Positions 1 through 10,828 of a stretch of 64,000 nucleotides of DNA are shown in pieces (within the stretch, counting starts at the first letter, position 1; the number at the start of each line of letters is the position of its first letter). The stretch covers positions 13,414,858 to 13,478,857 of the forward strand of contig CM026423.1 in NCBI GenBank assembly GCA_014871385.1, in the 5' to 3' direction. The translations under genes and the position numbers were made by a program. The notes under the pieces were generated by a model. That model saw nothing but the letters and a program-made list of their open reading frames with translations. It was not told where the DNA came from and ran no database searches. This DNA is from Ceratodon purpureus (Eukaryota > Streptophyta > Bryopsida > Pseudoditrichales > Ditrichaceae).

Positions 1-809
1 TGTCATACCTTTGAGAATCACAGGTTGAACATTTAGTTCTGAACCACTGTGACGGTGTCAAATCCGACCACCTCATGCAAGCCGTCGCGAGAAAGTGGAG
101 AAATGTGGAAGTTACCAAATCTCGTCAGACGCCAACAATGTTCCGACTAAGACGTGGAACGAAAAGTACATAAAACATTCACATAATAGGCAAAGCTACC
201 TGCCTACTTGAAATCAGCATGTCTCAATGGGACCTGCTGAGTTTGGATTTATTCGACCAAGTTAGTGTCCGTCTTTAAGTTCTAGTTGCAGAAGCTGCTG
301 GTATCCATATTCGAAGTTCTGAAATCAAAGGGACGCTACCATGAGGGAGTCCTGAGCTGTGAAGTTCAGGCTTCATGTAGAAGCAGGTTGGCGATGAGCT
401 TCCAAGTAGTGCCACCTCATTTCACCTGCTCTTTCCATGTGAGCTATAGTCTACTGTATGGCATGTTCTGTACCCACTCCACTTTGTACCTGCACATTTT
501 GTTACAATCAGAACTCAGTCTCTCGTCACAGTGCACACATATTCTACGCAGTCGTGTGTACTCCAGAGTCATAGAAAACATCTTAACCATTTCAGAGTGA
601 TGGTACCAGTTACTTCGAAATCAACATCGTTGTTAGGACCCGGTTAGCTTAGTGATTGATGAGCAAAGCTCACAATCTTATGCAAATGGCAAATCGGTGA
701 CGCGCATCTTTAGCTAGTCGGACTAATGAACTGTACTTTGTAAGTGCTCCAAGTAGAGGAGGTCCTGGAATTATATCGACAGGATGAAGTTCACGAGGGC
801 GGGTGATCT
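1..809. other. intergenic, no gene seen
   Basis: Mixed-composition sequence with only short open frames that show no family resemblance and no convincing splice structure. I see no RNA gene, repeat or transposon end here. Confidence 0.5.
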
Positions 810-1151
810 TTACCTCTTCAGCAGTGCACTGTTGTCGAGGTCCTCCGCTGTGCTGTCTAATACTTTTTCCATGTCAACCTTAAGAGCTACGGCTTTTTCG
901 AGGATGACTCTGGAGAGGACGAGCATGTCCCTCAAACTCCTTTTCCTCGCTTCTGTTTTACTTTTCTCTCCCTCTATACTAAGTTTCCCTACCCGCTCTT
1001 TCTTTTCAGGCACATTCACGCCCAGCTGGAGCGAGGCGTGTTGTTCTAGATTGCAAATACCGTTGGCTACTGTTTCCTCACTCCTTAAACCCAGCGCTAT
1101 TTCCATTGCTTCCGTGGACCCGGTGGTGGTCCGAGAGGAACTGTTACGCAT
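810..1151 (-). CDS. hypothetical 113-aa protein, possible coiled coil
   Basis: An uninterrupted frame starts at a real ATG (1151) and ends at 810. The product is rich in Glu, Lys, Arg, Ser and Leu. Its C-terminal half (about residues 65-113) has heptad-like spacing of Leu/Val between charged residues, which suggests an amphipathic helix or coiled coil. I recognise no family, and no neighbour supports a role. It could equally be one exon of a longer gene or a chance frame: an overlapping opposite-strand frame of similar length runs from 784 to 1161. Confidence that it is coding is low. Confidence 0.25.
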   Translation of the reverse strand: MRNSSSRTTTGSTEAMEIALGLRSEETVANGICNLEQHASLQLGVNVPEKKERVGKLSIEGEKSKTEARKRSLRDMLVLSRVILEKAVALKVDMEKVLDSTAEDLDNSALLKR

Positions 1152-2822
1152 TTCTGTTTAAATTAGATATACTTTTAAGTTGCCCTTCTAAGATGAACTC
1201 CTACAGTAATTTCACTCCGAATGAACTCTTCAGGGTCCCCGCACATTTCCTGTGCCGTTCTCAGTCTTATGCGGAAATAACGTCCTGAACTTATATGCTG
1301 TAGAATCAGTTTAGTTGACTTCAAAAGCAGAAACGATGCAAATAATGTAGAACCAAAATCACCATTCCCATGGACGATCACCCTAACATATTTCTGACTC
1401 TCACATCTTGTAGACTATCAGTCCCTAAGTGAATCCGCGATTGTGACATATTATGCGTCATAAAGAACGGACAAAACAATCCGCAATCCATTAAAAAAAA
1501 AAACCGCTACATGTGAGTGTAGATTCTTCTTTCACAATACTATCCGTTCCTCCCGTATACAAACCATGCATCAGCAAATCATGTCTCCTGAGCTTCGAAA
1601 CCCTAAACCGCAAGAAACAGATCAGGTGACGAACCTGGAAATTGTAGACCCTTCTCTTCGATTCATCTTCGAGGATTGCGCAGGTCCCCTCCAAAGTTCG
1701 TGCCGTGTCGCTGCTCGAGCCCCACGTACCTGGCACCATCCCCCTTCACCCTTCTCTCAAAACCCTAAACCTTCACAATAGTTGTTTCATGTGCCCGGAG
1801 CCACGCTGCAGGTTCTCATCGATGCGCGACGGTACCCCATCTTTGCAACCTCGTTCTGATCTCCTGGATTTTGCATCTTTGGCAGATCACGTCAATCACG
1901 ACGATTCTCGGAGTGCTCCCTACCGACGAACCCTACGGTCGGAGTAAAGCCCTAATTGCATTTTGCAAACTTCGCAGCCCCGCACAGCGACATCATCGAA
2001 GTTCTGAACCACCCCCCAGATTAGGATTCCTTCCCAAGCAGGTATCTTTCCTCAATGATTCCCGCTTCTACATCACATTTACTCCCGCTCACTGACCAAT
2101 TTCGGTGATCTTCGACATGGCAGTCCCTACACGGATTTGTTCCAAGCCAATCCATAATGAAACGACCTAAACCCATTTGCAGCCCCCAACCGAGGACTGT
2201 AACCCCGCACGTACGACATCATTCGCATGCACGAGAAACTGAGGACGTTCCCAAAGTGTAGCTGAACTACCGGTTACTACGTGGCATCCCGTTAAGGCAC
2301 TTGCGACCCCTTTCCACTTTCTCCAACGTGAATATCAAGTCTAACTGTAATTTTGGATTTAATTTTTTTTCACTTTTTTTTTTTGCGCCACCTCAATATC
2401 ATGAAAATCTGTCCGGAAATATATTCCAATGTCACGATAATTGCCATTAAGACCCCAAAAAGTTTCACGGAAGATAGCTCTCCAAAAACGTGTTTGAGAT
2501 ACTTTTACTCCACCCAAATCCGCCATTGAATTTGTCATGGCCATTTCTACAACTGCAATTAAGAAACAGAGGTGTCGTCGAAACCGAAAGTGATTTCTGG
2601 ACAAAATTCCCAATCTTCTTATCACTTTTTCAAATGACGGTTTTCACTTTGTCCCACTTTGCGCCTCTCGTTCGACATCGTAAAAGCCGCGCATCCGTCC
2701 GGAATTTCCCCAAGCTCTTCACCCATAAGTCTATTTTCCATATCCAAAATTTTTTTCAACATGCCATAAATGATGATGCCACTTTTTCTACTATTTGCAA
2801 GAATGGCTGAAATTGACAATGA
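1152..2822. other. intergenic with two telo-box-like motifs
   Basis: No supported gene. Two AAACCCTAAACC motifs lie at 1598-1609 and 1760-1771. This is the plant telo-box sequence often found in promoters and 5' UTRs of growth-related genes. Short frames on both strands look like chance. The right part (about 2350-2820) lies just upstream of the transposase homology and may be the 5' part of the CACTA element. I could not find a CACTA-type terminus. Confidence 0.4.
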
Positions 2823-4081
2823 GCTAAGCACTTTTGTGGTACACTTTACCATGCTTGCCCCCATGGTTGTTCTGATACCTACATGGACGAGCTCTTTCGG
2901 ACACTGAGTACCACGATACTTCCTCAGCCTAATTCGCTCCCAAAGACCTACCGCGAGGCTTCGGAGTACCTGAGAAGACTGGGTCACTCGTGTAAGTCTT
3001 ACGATGTTTGTCCGAATAGCTGTAAATTGTTTAGAGGTCCCTGGAAAAATGCCAGAGTGTGTCCGGAATGCAGGGCACCACGGAAGAGGAGGGTTGGGAG
3101 ATCTGAGGTTCCGTACAAGGTCTGCCGTGTGTTTCCGTTGACTCCGAGACTGAAGAGAATGTTTCAATCACCAATGCAAGCAGCTGCCATGACATGGTGG
3201 GCGGCGTTAGGTGAAGAGGACGGCGTAATGAGACATGTTTCTGATTCAGCACAATGGAAGTGGATTAACAACCGCTACAGGGAAGAGTTTGGAAGTGAGG
3301 ACAGAAACGTGCGAATGGCGCTCATTACGGACGGCTTCAACCCAAATTCAGATAAGCGGGGGACTTATTCAATTTGGCCCATACTGTTGATGAATTATAA
3401 CATTGCACCTTGGTTAACAACCAAGAATTACTTCATCATGCTTTCTGTGCTTATCCCTGGACCAAAATCCGTTACAGCTGACCATTTCGATGTATTCATA
3501 GAGCCATTGATAGAGGAACTACTGGATCTGTGGACATACGGGATATATTGTCGTGATGTTGCCAACTACAAAGAGTCTTCTCATTTTATCCTCAAGGCCA
3601 TGGTGATATGGACAATAGGAGATTTCCCTGCATACGGGATGTTAGCTGGCTGTACGACTAATGGCTTCGTGGGATGCCCTGTTTGCGGGGAGGGATTTAG
3701 GTCCAGGAGATCTAAGGTATTGCATAAGAACATATTTTGTGGCTGCGCACGTAGATTCCTTGTTGAAGATGATCATCACATGCGTTTTGATACGGAGAAC
3801 TTTGAAGACAGTGAGATGCGTTTTGCCCCCATGCCGGTAACCGGGGAACAGGCTTTGGCTCACGGGGAAGAACGAGTCCGGTGGCTGAGAGAGGAAGGCG
3901 CGCCAGCTCAGAACAATCCCGTAAGACGTCATGGAATCAAACGAGTGACTTCCCTCTTTTGACTGCCGTACTGGAAGGTTTGTCATTGTGACCCCTTCAC
4001 TGTGCATCTCGTTTGTCATTTTCGTGTTCGCCTGTGCGTGACTCTTCGTCGCTGGCCCAGTGGTGCATATGTTCTAAATTT

Positions 4082-4407
4082 ATGTCATTGTTAGAGAGGC
4101 TCCTGATCACACCCATCTGTGGATGCACATTTGATGGTCGTAACCGCAGCACAGCAGTGGACTACAATGTCTCCGAATCCATGTATCATTCGGCATGACA
4201 TTGTTGTCTGGTAGATCTGTATGGGCACGTCAGATGTTCCCCTGACTTCAGTGCCCATGAGTCCGAGTGTCCCAGTGACAAGGTCGTGCTCTTCCATCAT
4301 GCGTTCCCCCATATATCGACGTTCTTTTTTTAAATTTGCTCTATTCTGAATTTCCGGGAACCAATGGTACCTCCAGGGCTATGTCGATGTTAGAGAGGCT
4401 TCCGATA
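4082..4407. repeat. 27-bp imperfect direct repeat pair inside transposase intron
   Basis: Two copies of a segment containing TGTTAGAGAGGCT lie at 4082-4108 and 4381-4407, about 300 bp apart, within the first inferred intron of the CACTA transposase. They suggest a short local duplication or the footprint of an insertion. Confidence 0.55.
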
Positions 4408-5115
4408 CGTACTAATCCTCGGTTGCCCGCAGGAGCTGCCGGTACGGCACACGCTTGACATGATGCATGTCGAAAAAAACGTGGCGGCAACAGTGACGGG
4501 TTTCCTCATGGGGGAAGAGGATACAATAGCTGTTCGAAGAGATATGATGGAGACGGGTGTGCGGGAAGAACTCCATTTGGTACGGGAGGGGGATAGTGAC
4601 GACTTCCTTATGCCTCATGCCCCGTACGTGTTGAGGGAGCAGGAGAAGAGACGAGTGCTGGAGACCATCAAGTCGGTCCAAGTCCCATCGGGCCATTGTG
4701 CAAACTTCTCTAAACTAGTTAATTTGGAGAAGGGCAAGTTCCAGTTCATGAAGTCCCATGATTGGCACGTTCTAATCGAAGAGATCCTTCCCGCAGCACT
4801 ACGTGGTTCTTTGGCTGATGGTCCCCGTGTTGCCGTCATCCGTCTTGGGCATTGCTTCAAGATGATGTGCGAAAAAGTGATACGAGTCAGTGAGTTGGCT
4901 GCACTCCAGACATATGTTGCAGAAACATTTGCGTTACTAGAGATTCATTTTCCACCCGCATTTTTCAATGTAATGGAACATCTTCCTTTACATCTTACCC
5001 GTGAGCTTTATTGGTGCGGTCCCGTACACGCACGATGGATGTACAGTGTAGAGAGGTACCTGGGACATCTGAAGAGTTTAGTGAGAAATAAAGCTCGACC
5101 AGAAGGATCAATGGC

Positions 5116-5513
5116 ATTAGGAGAAAAATCAGGTCACAAAAAGGCCGTGTAAGCGGCACGTGAGAGAAAAAAACGGGCGCTGCCCGCGTACTTTTTGACA
5201 TGGCATGTGAGGTGCCACCGTGCTGCCAGCAACCGCCACGGGGGCTCGAACCAATGACCTCCGAGGGAGGCGTGTGGAGGGCACATCTACAGTGTCGGGC
5301 TGACACAACCTGCCTACTTAGGACCAAAGCCCGAGCCGAGGCATTCATGTCTCACCTAATATTCCGAGGACCTTTGTTGTGAGTGCGCCACGCAGTTCTG
5401 TGCGGGCAGCAACTCTGGCATCCGCTGCCAGCAGCAGAGGTGCCCAAAGTAGGGAGTTCACCTAGAAAGGGCAGGCTTACACGGCCTTATTTTGAGCTCA
5501 TTTTTCTCCTAAT
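5116..5513. mobile_element. ~400-bp TIR element (MITE) inserted in CACTA transposase
   Basis: The left end (5116 onward, ATTAGGAGAAAAATCAGGTC...) and the right end (to 5513) are inverted repeats of about 38-39 bp with only a few mismatches; the inner parts share GGCCGTGTAAGC. Removing 5116-5513 together with one copy of a flanking GC (5114-5115 and 5514-5515) restores the family-like junction PEGSMAMGYMYEE. This defines the insertion and suggests a 2-bp target duplication. It has no coding capacity. On the minus strand at 5252-5242 there is GGTTCGAGCCC, which matches a tRNA-type B box, but I see no convincing A box. The superfamily is not clear. Confidence 0.7.
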
Positions 5514-6904
5514 GCTATGGGCTACATGTACGAGGAGTCTCTTGGATTCGTAACAGAGCATTTCAGAATGTATCCTGCAGCAGCAAGGGTGATCTGGGAC
5601 ATGGACGAGGATGTTCAGGACTCTGGCGAAGTCTTGGAAGGGCGGGGTCGAGAGGCGAGGTGGAACGAAGTGGAGTTAAAGGAGCTGCACGAGCATATCA
5701 TACGCCACAGCGATGCAACTGAGGATCTCTACAGGTTTGGTCTCGTACCCGCGATGATCTGCTCCAATGCATACTGTGTGACTTTCTCATTTACCCACAT
5801 CACTTCGAAGGTCTATGCCCGTCTGTTATTGCATTTCCCCGCAATATTCTCTAACCGGTCACTCCCGCCCCTGTAATTCTTGTAGTGAGTATACGGCACG
5901 GTATAGCCCTCTGGATCGACGGAACCGACAGCGTGCTCCTCCATTCTCCGACTGGTTGGAGGACAGGGTTCGTGATATGAGTCGAGCAGGGCTTTCCCCG
6001 TCTGCAGATCTGATCACAATGTCAAGACTCCCTTCTCCAATCCTAAAGCATCATTCGTCCATGTGGGCGTATGGGTATCATTTTCGGGCCGAGGAAGAGG
6101 ATGGCGCGAGCTTTGTGTCATTCGACGGCGGAGTTGCCGCAATCATTACTCAGACTTGTGTGTCGTCCAGAGCCGATCAGAACCCTGTAGACGCGGAGCT
6201 CCTATACGTGGGCATCATTAAAGACATCCTAGAAGTCGACTACGGACATATCAAGCGAAACGTCCTCAAGTGCTCCTGGATAAAGCCACACCTTCGGGGA
6301 GAACCTACCATCCGACGCGACGCTGATGGCTTCTGGTCCGTCAAGTACGCCAGCCGGCAGGCAGCCGGGGTCGAACCATATCTGCAGCCCCTTCACGCAC
6401 GACAGGTACCACGGACTATCCGCACTCATCTGCATTCATTGGAAGCGAGTTTGTCACGTATAGATTGCCAGGCATCATAATCCCACTGATTTCGAGAGCA
6501 TGTCAGGATTGATCCCGTAACGAACTAACTATCCTTCTGGCCGAGCAGGTGTATTTTGTGGACGACCTCTAGACAGGGAATGGAAAGTCGTGCGTTATAA
6601 AAACCCACGGTCCAAACGCGTCACTGATGGATTGTCGGAGGGATCTCTTTCCGCACCAGGTCGATTGAACGCCACGCAACTCATCTTTGCAAATGCTCGT
6701 CGAGAAAATCCGGTCGACGAAGTCCCACCTGAACCAGTCCTACGTGCTGACTATCAACATGTCATGGCCCACGAAGAAAGGGATGACGAAGCTGCCTACG
6801 CACAGGTTGATCACGAGGACGCTCCAGAGGAGGAACCAGAAGTATTGGTCGTCGACAGTGCAAATGTCTACGTCCCCGTTCATAATCCCATCGACGACGA
6901 TTAA

Positions 6905-9900
6905 AGCACTCAACGACAGAGAGGCGGGTGTTCCAGTATGCAGCGACAGACAGCCGGGTCTATGATCCTTGTAGATCTCAGGTTTTCCTTTCATATTACG
7001 GTAAGTTCTCCTTCATCACTGTAATTCATCGGATTTTCCCTTTCTCCTTTTCTAACATTAGTTGAATAATTTGTGAACCGCGTAACCTTTGTATCATTCA
7101 AGTGTCACTGATGGTGCAACCTTTTCAACGTCTCAGTCCTCTGCATCGTTATTGTCAAATTCTAATACAGATGTTGATAATGTACCGTCAGGTGTCACGA
7201 TCTTAATACATCTTCTGTCTTATAGGTTATGGTTTCTGACCGGTACCGACTAATGGACCTGCTCCAGCTGCTCGTGACGGTCGGGCAAATTAGGCCATGC
7301 GGTCGAGATGGTTTCCGACAGTAACAGCTTGGATATTTGAAATGAACAAATAGCAGACGATTTGGATGATGGTGGGATATCAAGGTCTTAAAGCATTTCC
7401 ATAGCTGCAATTTCCATTCTCACAGCCCTATGCTGAACCTCAGGTTTTTGTGAAGCTCATTTGCAACCAAATTGAACCAATATTTGGTTTAATTACAAGT
7501 ACTGTTTTTGTGCAGGTCACCAGCGTTGGAGCTATTTGGGACGACTCGCAACTTACCGAGGGTTTGATAAATGTAAGGTCAGCGATTTCTTGCTCAACTG
7601 TTGAGCGATATTCGTGGTAGAAACATATTTGCTCATGATAAGGCAGGGACTTGCTGGTTGATGACATGAGGAAGTTAGTGCGTGTTGAATTGAACCATTT
7701 TGCTTATAGGAGGACATCAGCTACCGTTTTCATGGGCTGCTGTTGAGATTTCTATAGGTTTCTCTGAGTGACCGGTTCACTGATATCACTTGTAATATTT
7801 GGAAAGCCTGTATTTGAGCGTATTACCTTTCATCTGTCAACGTTCATTCATGCTTTTTTGGCTCCCATTCATTTTTCAGTATGTTCCCCCTCATCACGGT
7901 ATTCCATCCCATCCTTATTTTCTAATATCCGTTTGAACTAATTTGTCGATCCTGTAACCTTTGAATCATTTACGCTCATTCATTCCTTTATTCTCTTTAT
8001 TTCTAAGTCTAGTAGCATTGTGGTTCTTCTTTATCCCTCCCTCTGACTTCCCTTATTTTTTGAATTTATGTTAGCTATTTTGGCGACTCTATCACCCTTC
8101 TCTTTTCCCGTTCATCAATTTCTTTCTCTCTTTATATCCTCTTCCAAAACCTTCTCAACATTCACGGCATTCTATTATATCCCTTTTTTCTTTTTCTTTT
8201 TTTTAATTTCCACCCTTTCTTGGTTTGGCGAGTCTGTTATCTTTATCTTCCTTACGCTCATAAAGATTTTTCTTTCCTCATATCCTTTGTGAATGTGTTT
8301 TCATCATCACGGTTATTCATTGACCCATTTTTTCCTTTTTTTTTTAATTTTTTTTTTCCGTATAATGGTTCACTGATTCTGTTACTTTTCTCATTTTTTC
8401 GTTTTTTATTGTTTTTTCCAGAATTTGATTAAGTGTATGATTCCATACTGACATTCGGTTCTTAGTTTGCACTTGTTTATGGATCCTTTGTTGTACCTCA
8501 GATCATTCCTAGATAGGCCTTATTCAAAGTACAGGTCATTGTCTGACCATGATTATATCTATCTTTCCTCATGGCAGGGGTGTCCTCACAAACGAAGGTC
8601 AACGAGGAATTGCCACGGCCCAGCAGTAGGCTACCTCAAAGATACAAAGTACAGAGAAGAGGAGTTCTGAACGAGCCATGCTAGCGTATTTCATATGCTT
8701 TAAGAATCGGTCCTTTACATGCCGGGATTTTGAAATACACATCAGACACTAGACCACAGAATCACGGGGTGAGGTATGCTCCACCAACTTTCTATCTTAA
8801 TACCAAGTCACAGTTGTTCATTATCTAGTTAAAAAGGTGCAGCAAACCATGGGTAATTCGCATGCTATTACTCCTGCTCATCAGGTACTAGACCTAGCTT
8901 CCATGCCATTTCTGAGTCCCATACACTCTAATGGAATTGCTATTCTAATTCATGAGCTCTATGCGTCTCTTTGGAACACAGGCAAACTACTCAACTAGTA
9001 AGTGCCGAAGTAACTATAGTGACGAAGTGACACTCCGAGCTACTGCAACTCGCCATGATCGTTACCAGTGCTTGGATATCATGTCAGACAAGTCAGTCAC
9101 TTCTCTCGGCGGCTGAAGCGACTGATTGAGCTCATGCGCTCCCGACGTGGGACGGCACTCCCGTTGCCCATGATGGTATGTCTCTACTAGAATGTCTCAT
9201 CAAGTCCCCCATTCTCTGAGTGGGCTGCTTTAGATCCCATCGCCCCTGACCCACCAGGAACTCATCATTCCTGACTGGTCCACTTGTTTGCACTCGGATG
9301 TTCTGGAAACCCTGGAGGTCCACAATCTGCCGAGTATAAGTAGGTTACCCTGGTCTGTGAGGCTCCTCCTTCTTCTCCTCAGCAGTGTTTCTGCGACTTG
9401 TGCATGCATCCTCGCGGCGTGTTACAATCCTAGTCGTATTGCTGGAGTTCCGTGCCCTTGGAAGGTCGCACCTGGCGTTTGAGCGTGAGCCGCCGTGTAC
9501 AAGAAAGGTGCTGGTTTCGACGTCGCTCTCTACAATCCGGTACGAAAGTCTCCGCTTACTGCTTCATGCTTTGTCTTGCCATATGCACCCATAATTGTCG
9601 AATAGCTCTCAGACTTGTCGTACTGCGCGACGCCGTAAACTCTAAGTCAGTTTGATCAATTACGACCGATGTACAGCCCAGCCATGAGACTGTAGACACC
9701 TTCTAAACCTGTGACTAAACCCAATTTGCAGAATTGCGAAGAGGTATCTAGCGCGCCATCGAGAACGTCAACACACATCTTTGACCTTACGTAAGCGTCT
9801 TCACCCTGTCGGTTTTCGCAATCTAATGTACTTGGGAATTTTTTGGGTATGTCATTTGCTTGTTTCCGTGTGTATGCTGAGGCGCATGGAGTAGTTGGGA

Positions 9901-10828
9901 GTGTTGTTTTGATCGAGGGTTGTGTTGTTGGTTTGTTGATGTCCGAGTTTGGATATGGTCAAGCTATGGTGTTTCGTTATTTCTTTGATGGCTTTGATGG
10001 TTTGCAGTGACAGGGGGTGGATATAGTCAGTTGTTTGATGTCGTGGTGTGGGGATTTCTGGTGGTCATGGTGGACGGCAGTTTGGGGAGCTATGTCTTCG
10101 ACATGGTTTTGGTCATGGTGGGGGGTGTACTTCTTGGAGGAACAAATGGGTTTCGTTTGCATTGTTGCACTCCTCCTGGAGGTTCAAATGCATGCTTCTG
10201 ATTGCGTGTTACGTGGGGAAGTTTGAACTCGAAGGTCGGGGAGCTGGCGTATCTCATATCTTGAGTTGGTTCCCTTCCACCCGTATTAGGCGTCTGAGTA
10301 CAAACATCCAGTTTCTCGGTCATTGTTTGTTGTTCATGCTTCCGTGGCTCACATTGCGAGTGCTGCAACTCATGATGTCAGGACAGTGTTGCCATGTCAT
10401 TCACAACACAGGTGCGATATTCCTAACTGAGTTTGCAATGTGCAGAGCCCACATTCGGAAGTGTTCAAGGAGCCGGCATTTCTACCTCCTGCGGCATCCC
10501 TGACTTCGGAGGTCCCAAAGGCATCCGGACTTTGCAGGTTTCGTTTTCGCTTTCTCCAGCTTTGCAGGTTTTGTTTTCGTTTTTGTTTTCGCTATCTCAT
10601 CAATAGGAGCACTTCGTCCTCTCTCCGTCATGTGTGCATCTTCGTGAGGAAGGGAGGCTGTTGTGTGCGACTCGTTTTAGGGCACCTGTTCAAAAGGTTT
10701 AGGGTAAACAACTTCTCTTCTTCGCTCTATGAAATTGATCGGAACTAGTAACCCTTCCTGTGTACCTTCTGATGTTTCCGCAGGCTGCATTAAAACAACA
10801 TCGGAGTACTCGCTGAGGAGAGGAGATC
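6905..10828. other. gene-poor stretch with degenerate T-rich repeats
   Basis: No confident gene. The part 7008-8395 holds diverged copies of a T/C-rich repeat (listed separately). The rest has only short frames. A TTTCCGCAG acceptor-like site at 10774-10782 lies 46 bases before the ATG of the next gene, so a 5'-UTR intron is plausible. Poly-T and poly-pyrimidine runs dominate 8100-8420. Confidence 0.4.
7008..8395. repeat. degenerate interspersed T-rich repeat, about 4 copies
   Basis: Copies start near 7008, 7885, 8145 and 8279. The first two align over about 90 bases and share TCATCAC-GTA, a TTTTCTAA block, TAATTTGT and GTAACCTTTG-ATCATT. The last two keep the CACGG-ATTC start, a long T tract and a CTGTTA end. 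This may be non-coding sequence of the neighbouring CACTA element or an independent satellite-like array. Confidence 0.5.

Larger units (their letters stand above)
2823..6904 (+). pseudogene. CACTA (En/Spm) TNP2-type transposase, decayed
   Basis: The reading contains the three blocks typical of plant CACTA TNP2-type transposases. The Transposase_21 block (2823-3978) has a CPN-C-LF zinc-like motif and a C-x2-C near 3675. A DUF4218-like block follows (4433-5115, continuing after 5513); it begins ELPVRHTLDMMHVEKNV and includes GPVHARWMYSVERY and NKARPEGS. The third is a DUF4216-like block (5886-6405, then 6549-6904), with YVGIIKDILEVDYG and EWKVV. Inferred introns are 3979-4432, 5735-5885 and 6406-6548, all GT-AG and compatible in phase. 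Lesions: an in-frame TGA at 3960-3962 just before LPYWK, an inverted-repeat insertion at 5116-5513, and a one-base frameshift near 6567 that produces a TAG. The family normally cuts and pastes CACTA elements; this copy should be inactive unless splicing avoids the lesions. Element ends were not found. Confidence 0.8.

Noticed and set aside
2359..3252. Minus-strand frames across and upstream of the CACTA transposase
   Set aside because: They overlap the plus-strand transposase homology and show no family pattern; treated as shadows.
5242..5310. tRNA gene or SINE on minus at the B-box-like GGTTCGAGCCC
   Set aside because: No A box, acceptor stem or cloverleaf could be built around it.
5199..5382. 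60-residue frame with GLEPMTSEG wording
   Set aside because: It lies inside the inverted-repeat element; such wording is typical of translated tRNA-like repeat sequence, not of a gene.
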